Positions 5,277 to 6,695 of a stretch of 6,695 bases of DNA are shown piece after piece. This DNA comes from Selenomonadaceae bacterium (GTDB taxonomy: Bacteria; Bacillota; Negativicutes; Selenomonadales; Selenomonadaceae). The notes beneath the pieces were generated by a model. That model had not been told where the DNA came from, searched no databases, and was given only the letters and a program-made list of their open reading frames with translations. Position 1 is the stretch's first letter. Each line of letters starts with the position of its first letter. The DNA lies in the NCBI GenBank assembly GCA_017484235.1, contig JAFUTM010000338.1, positions 1 to 6,695 of the forward strand, given 5' to 3'. A program made the translations under genes and the position numbers.

Positions 5277-6695
5277 TTAATCTTTGAGAAACAAATACTG
5301 ATGCTGATTGATAATTTCCGCCATCATCATTTTGCCTCTTATATCAGGGTGAAGACCGTCAACTGACAGTCGATCATCTAACTTAGTGTTTGTCGCATCA
5401 TAAAAGTAAGGCTCTAAATCAATGTAATACTGCTGACTGCGAATAAAACCATTTATCTGATTAAGTTTTTCACGCCAGTTTGGATCAGTATCCGTTTGAA
5501 ATGTACTTTTAATATTAGGCGGATTAATTGGCATAAGTGTCAAAAATATTGGCCTAATATTATTTTGATGACATTTATTTCCAATTTCTCTAAGGTCTTC
5601 GATTACAGCATCTGCATTTATGTATGGCGCACGGAGACTATTTGTTCCAGTCAATATTATTAAGTTTTTGGGCTGGAAACGCAAAACATCATCATCAAAT
5701 CGTTCAAGCGAAGTATGAGAAGTATCTCCACTGCGTGACAGATTAACCGCAGGAAAATCAAAATAAGTCAAATAACTATACTCCAGCGAGTAAGGTGAAT
5801 ATGAAACCGCGCCGCCGCCGTGAGAAATGCTGTCACCAAAAACAGCAACATCAACACCATCATTATATGCCTCGACTGTAAATTTTTGAGAATTTGACCA
5901 GGTGCCGATAGGGTTGCCATTAGCGTCAAGAGCACGTACACGCCAATAATAGTCGCCGGCAAATGGACGCGCATATTCATCATAACAGCTCGAAGTATCC
6001 AAACTCGTCTGCCGCCACAAACTGTCAGGTGACGGTTCAACATCATTTTCAATTGGCGGCTTATGATCAAGCAGCTCTACTTCATACTTTGCCACTGGCG
6101 CATTAATTGGAATCCATTCATAAACAGGATACAAAGGTTCTTTAAAATTAGGCATCATTTCAAAATCGTTTATGAGCGGGCAGTTGGGCAATGGCAAAGA
6201 GGCATCAAAAACAATCGGTTGCGCCTCGCAAAATTCTCCGATTGGCTCGTGGTGGAATCCTAATGCTCTGGCACGCCAGTAAACTGTAAAATAGTTTTGA
6301 TAAGGACGTAAATCCGCTTGCCAGCCATTAGTGAATACTTGCCGCGTACTTGCTAAATGAAATGTCTTTGAAAGTGATATGCCGCCTTCAATTTCCGGCG
6401 GTGCAGACAGAAGTTCTACTTCATAGCAAACGGCTTCAGGAACAGTGTGCCATACCAAGAACGGCATTAAACTTGCCGGATTATCTCTCGTATATTTATA
6501 TATCGGCACTGGACTTGGCGGATCTGGAAAGTTCGGATTGGCGATTGCAGAGGGTGATTCGAAAATTTTTCCAAACATTCCGTATGCTGATATTAAATAG
6601 TACATCGGTATTGCTGTCTTTGGCGTTTGATATGAATTTTCTGTTGCAATCTCTTCCACAAATTTATGGTATTCCGGTGAATTTGGAATTGCACC
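5277..6695 (-). CDS. SGNH/GDSL-family hydrolase with two fibronectin-III-like segments; 5'-partial
   Basis: The frame is open through the right edge, so the true start lies outside; 472 residues are visible, numbered from the edge. A GTG at 6659 has no ribosome site and is not the start. Residues about 77-163 and 188-275 are two FN3-like beta segments, each with a KYEVELL-type strand (CYEVELL, KYEVELL) and a late WRARAL or WRVRAL strand. The SGNH domain covers about 280-468: GDS block with nucleophile Ser289 (VAVFGDSISHG), block II Gly323 (NLSRSGDTS), block III Asn352 (LTGTNS) and block V Asp446 and His449 (DGLHPD). All four catalytic or oxyanion positions are present, so an active esterase or lipase-like enzyme is expected. 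The FN3-like part suggests binding to a glycan or to other proteins, and the likely substrate is an esterified carbohydrate (inference). Export cannot be judged without the N-terminus. The C-terminus is complete, ending LFLKD. Confidence 0.85.
   Translation of the reverse strand, partial: GAIPNSPEYHKFVEEIATENSYQTPKTAIPMYYLISAYGMFGKIFESPSAIANPNFPDPPSPVPIYKYTRDNPASLMPFLVWHTVPEAVCYEVELLSAPPEIEGGISLSKTFHLASTRQVFTNGWQADLRPYQNYFTVYWRARALGFHHEPIGEFCEAQPIVFDASLPLPNCPLINDFEMMPNFKEPLYPVYEWIPINAPVAKYEVELLDHKPPIENDVEPSPDSLWRQTSLDTSSCYDEYARPFAGDYYWRVRALDANGNPIGTWSNSQKFTVEAYNDGVDVAVFGDSISHGGGAVSYSPYSLEYSYLTYFDFPAVNLSRSGDTSHTSLERFDDDVLRFQPKNLIILTGTNSLRAPYINADAVIEDLREIGNKCHQNNIRPIFLTLMPINPPNIKSTFQTDTDPNWREKLNQINGFIRSQQYYIDLEPYFYDATNTKLDDRLSVDGLHPDIRGKMMMAEIINQHQYLFLKD

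Noticed and set aside
5768..6263. Reading frames overlapping the SGNH gene on both strands
   Set aside because: The SGNH frame carries all catalytic motifs and FN3-like strands; the others have no recognisable features.
6657..6659. GTG as start of the SGNH protein
   Set aside because: The frame stays open for 12 more codons to the edge, and there is no ribosome site at the right distance, so the gene is treated as 5'-partial.

Overview
The window looks like chromosomal DNA of an AT-rich, propionate-forming anaerobe, most probably a Negativicutes member near Selenomonadaceae. I infer this from three things recalled, not searched: a methylmalonyl-CoA mutase small subunit, the style of the LigA sequence, and strong AAGGAGG ribosome binding sites placed about 7 nt before each start. 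All five supported genes lie on the minus strand, so the window is best read from right to left. None of the mobile-element, CRISPR, tRNA or rRNA signatures I looked for is present.

Layout from the right edge: (1) 6695-5277, a 5'-truncated protein with two fibronectin-III-like segments followed by an SGNH/GDSL esterase domain. (2) 5276-5064, an AT-rich gap with a good promoter and an 11-bp direct repeat. (3) 5063-4602, a small unrecognised protein with a helical N-terminal half, a Ser/Asn-rich linker and a short beta-like C-terminal part. (4) 4511-3849, an acidic, all-alpha-looking conserved hypothetical protein. (5) 3848-3510, a gap packed with four inverted repeats, including one convincing minus-strand terminator, a candidate minus-strand promoter and a possible plus-strand terminator. 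(6) 3509-1416, ligA, a complete NAD-dependent DNA ligase. (7) 1415-1045, a gap with a GC-rich degenerate repeat, a perfect 10-bp inverted repeat and a clear promoter for the next gene. (8) 1044-1, the N-terminal 348 codons of mutA, cut by the left edge.

The genes do not form one pathway. LigA is housekeeping, MutA belongs to succinate/propionate metabolism, and the SGNH protein probably de-esterifies a glycan. The two small proteins may form a transcriptional pair, but no function can be assigned. The most interesting part is the ligA upstream gap. A candidate promoter, a long hairpin and an intrinsic terminator sit in order before ligA, and a 9-nt arm of the terminator is duplicated inside the upstream hairpin. 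That is the geometry expected of either a small RNA of about 140 nt or an attenuated ligA leader. It is an inference from sequence symmetry only.
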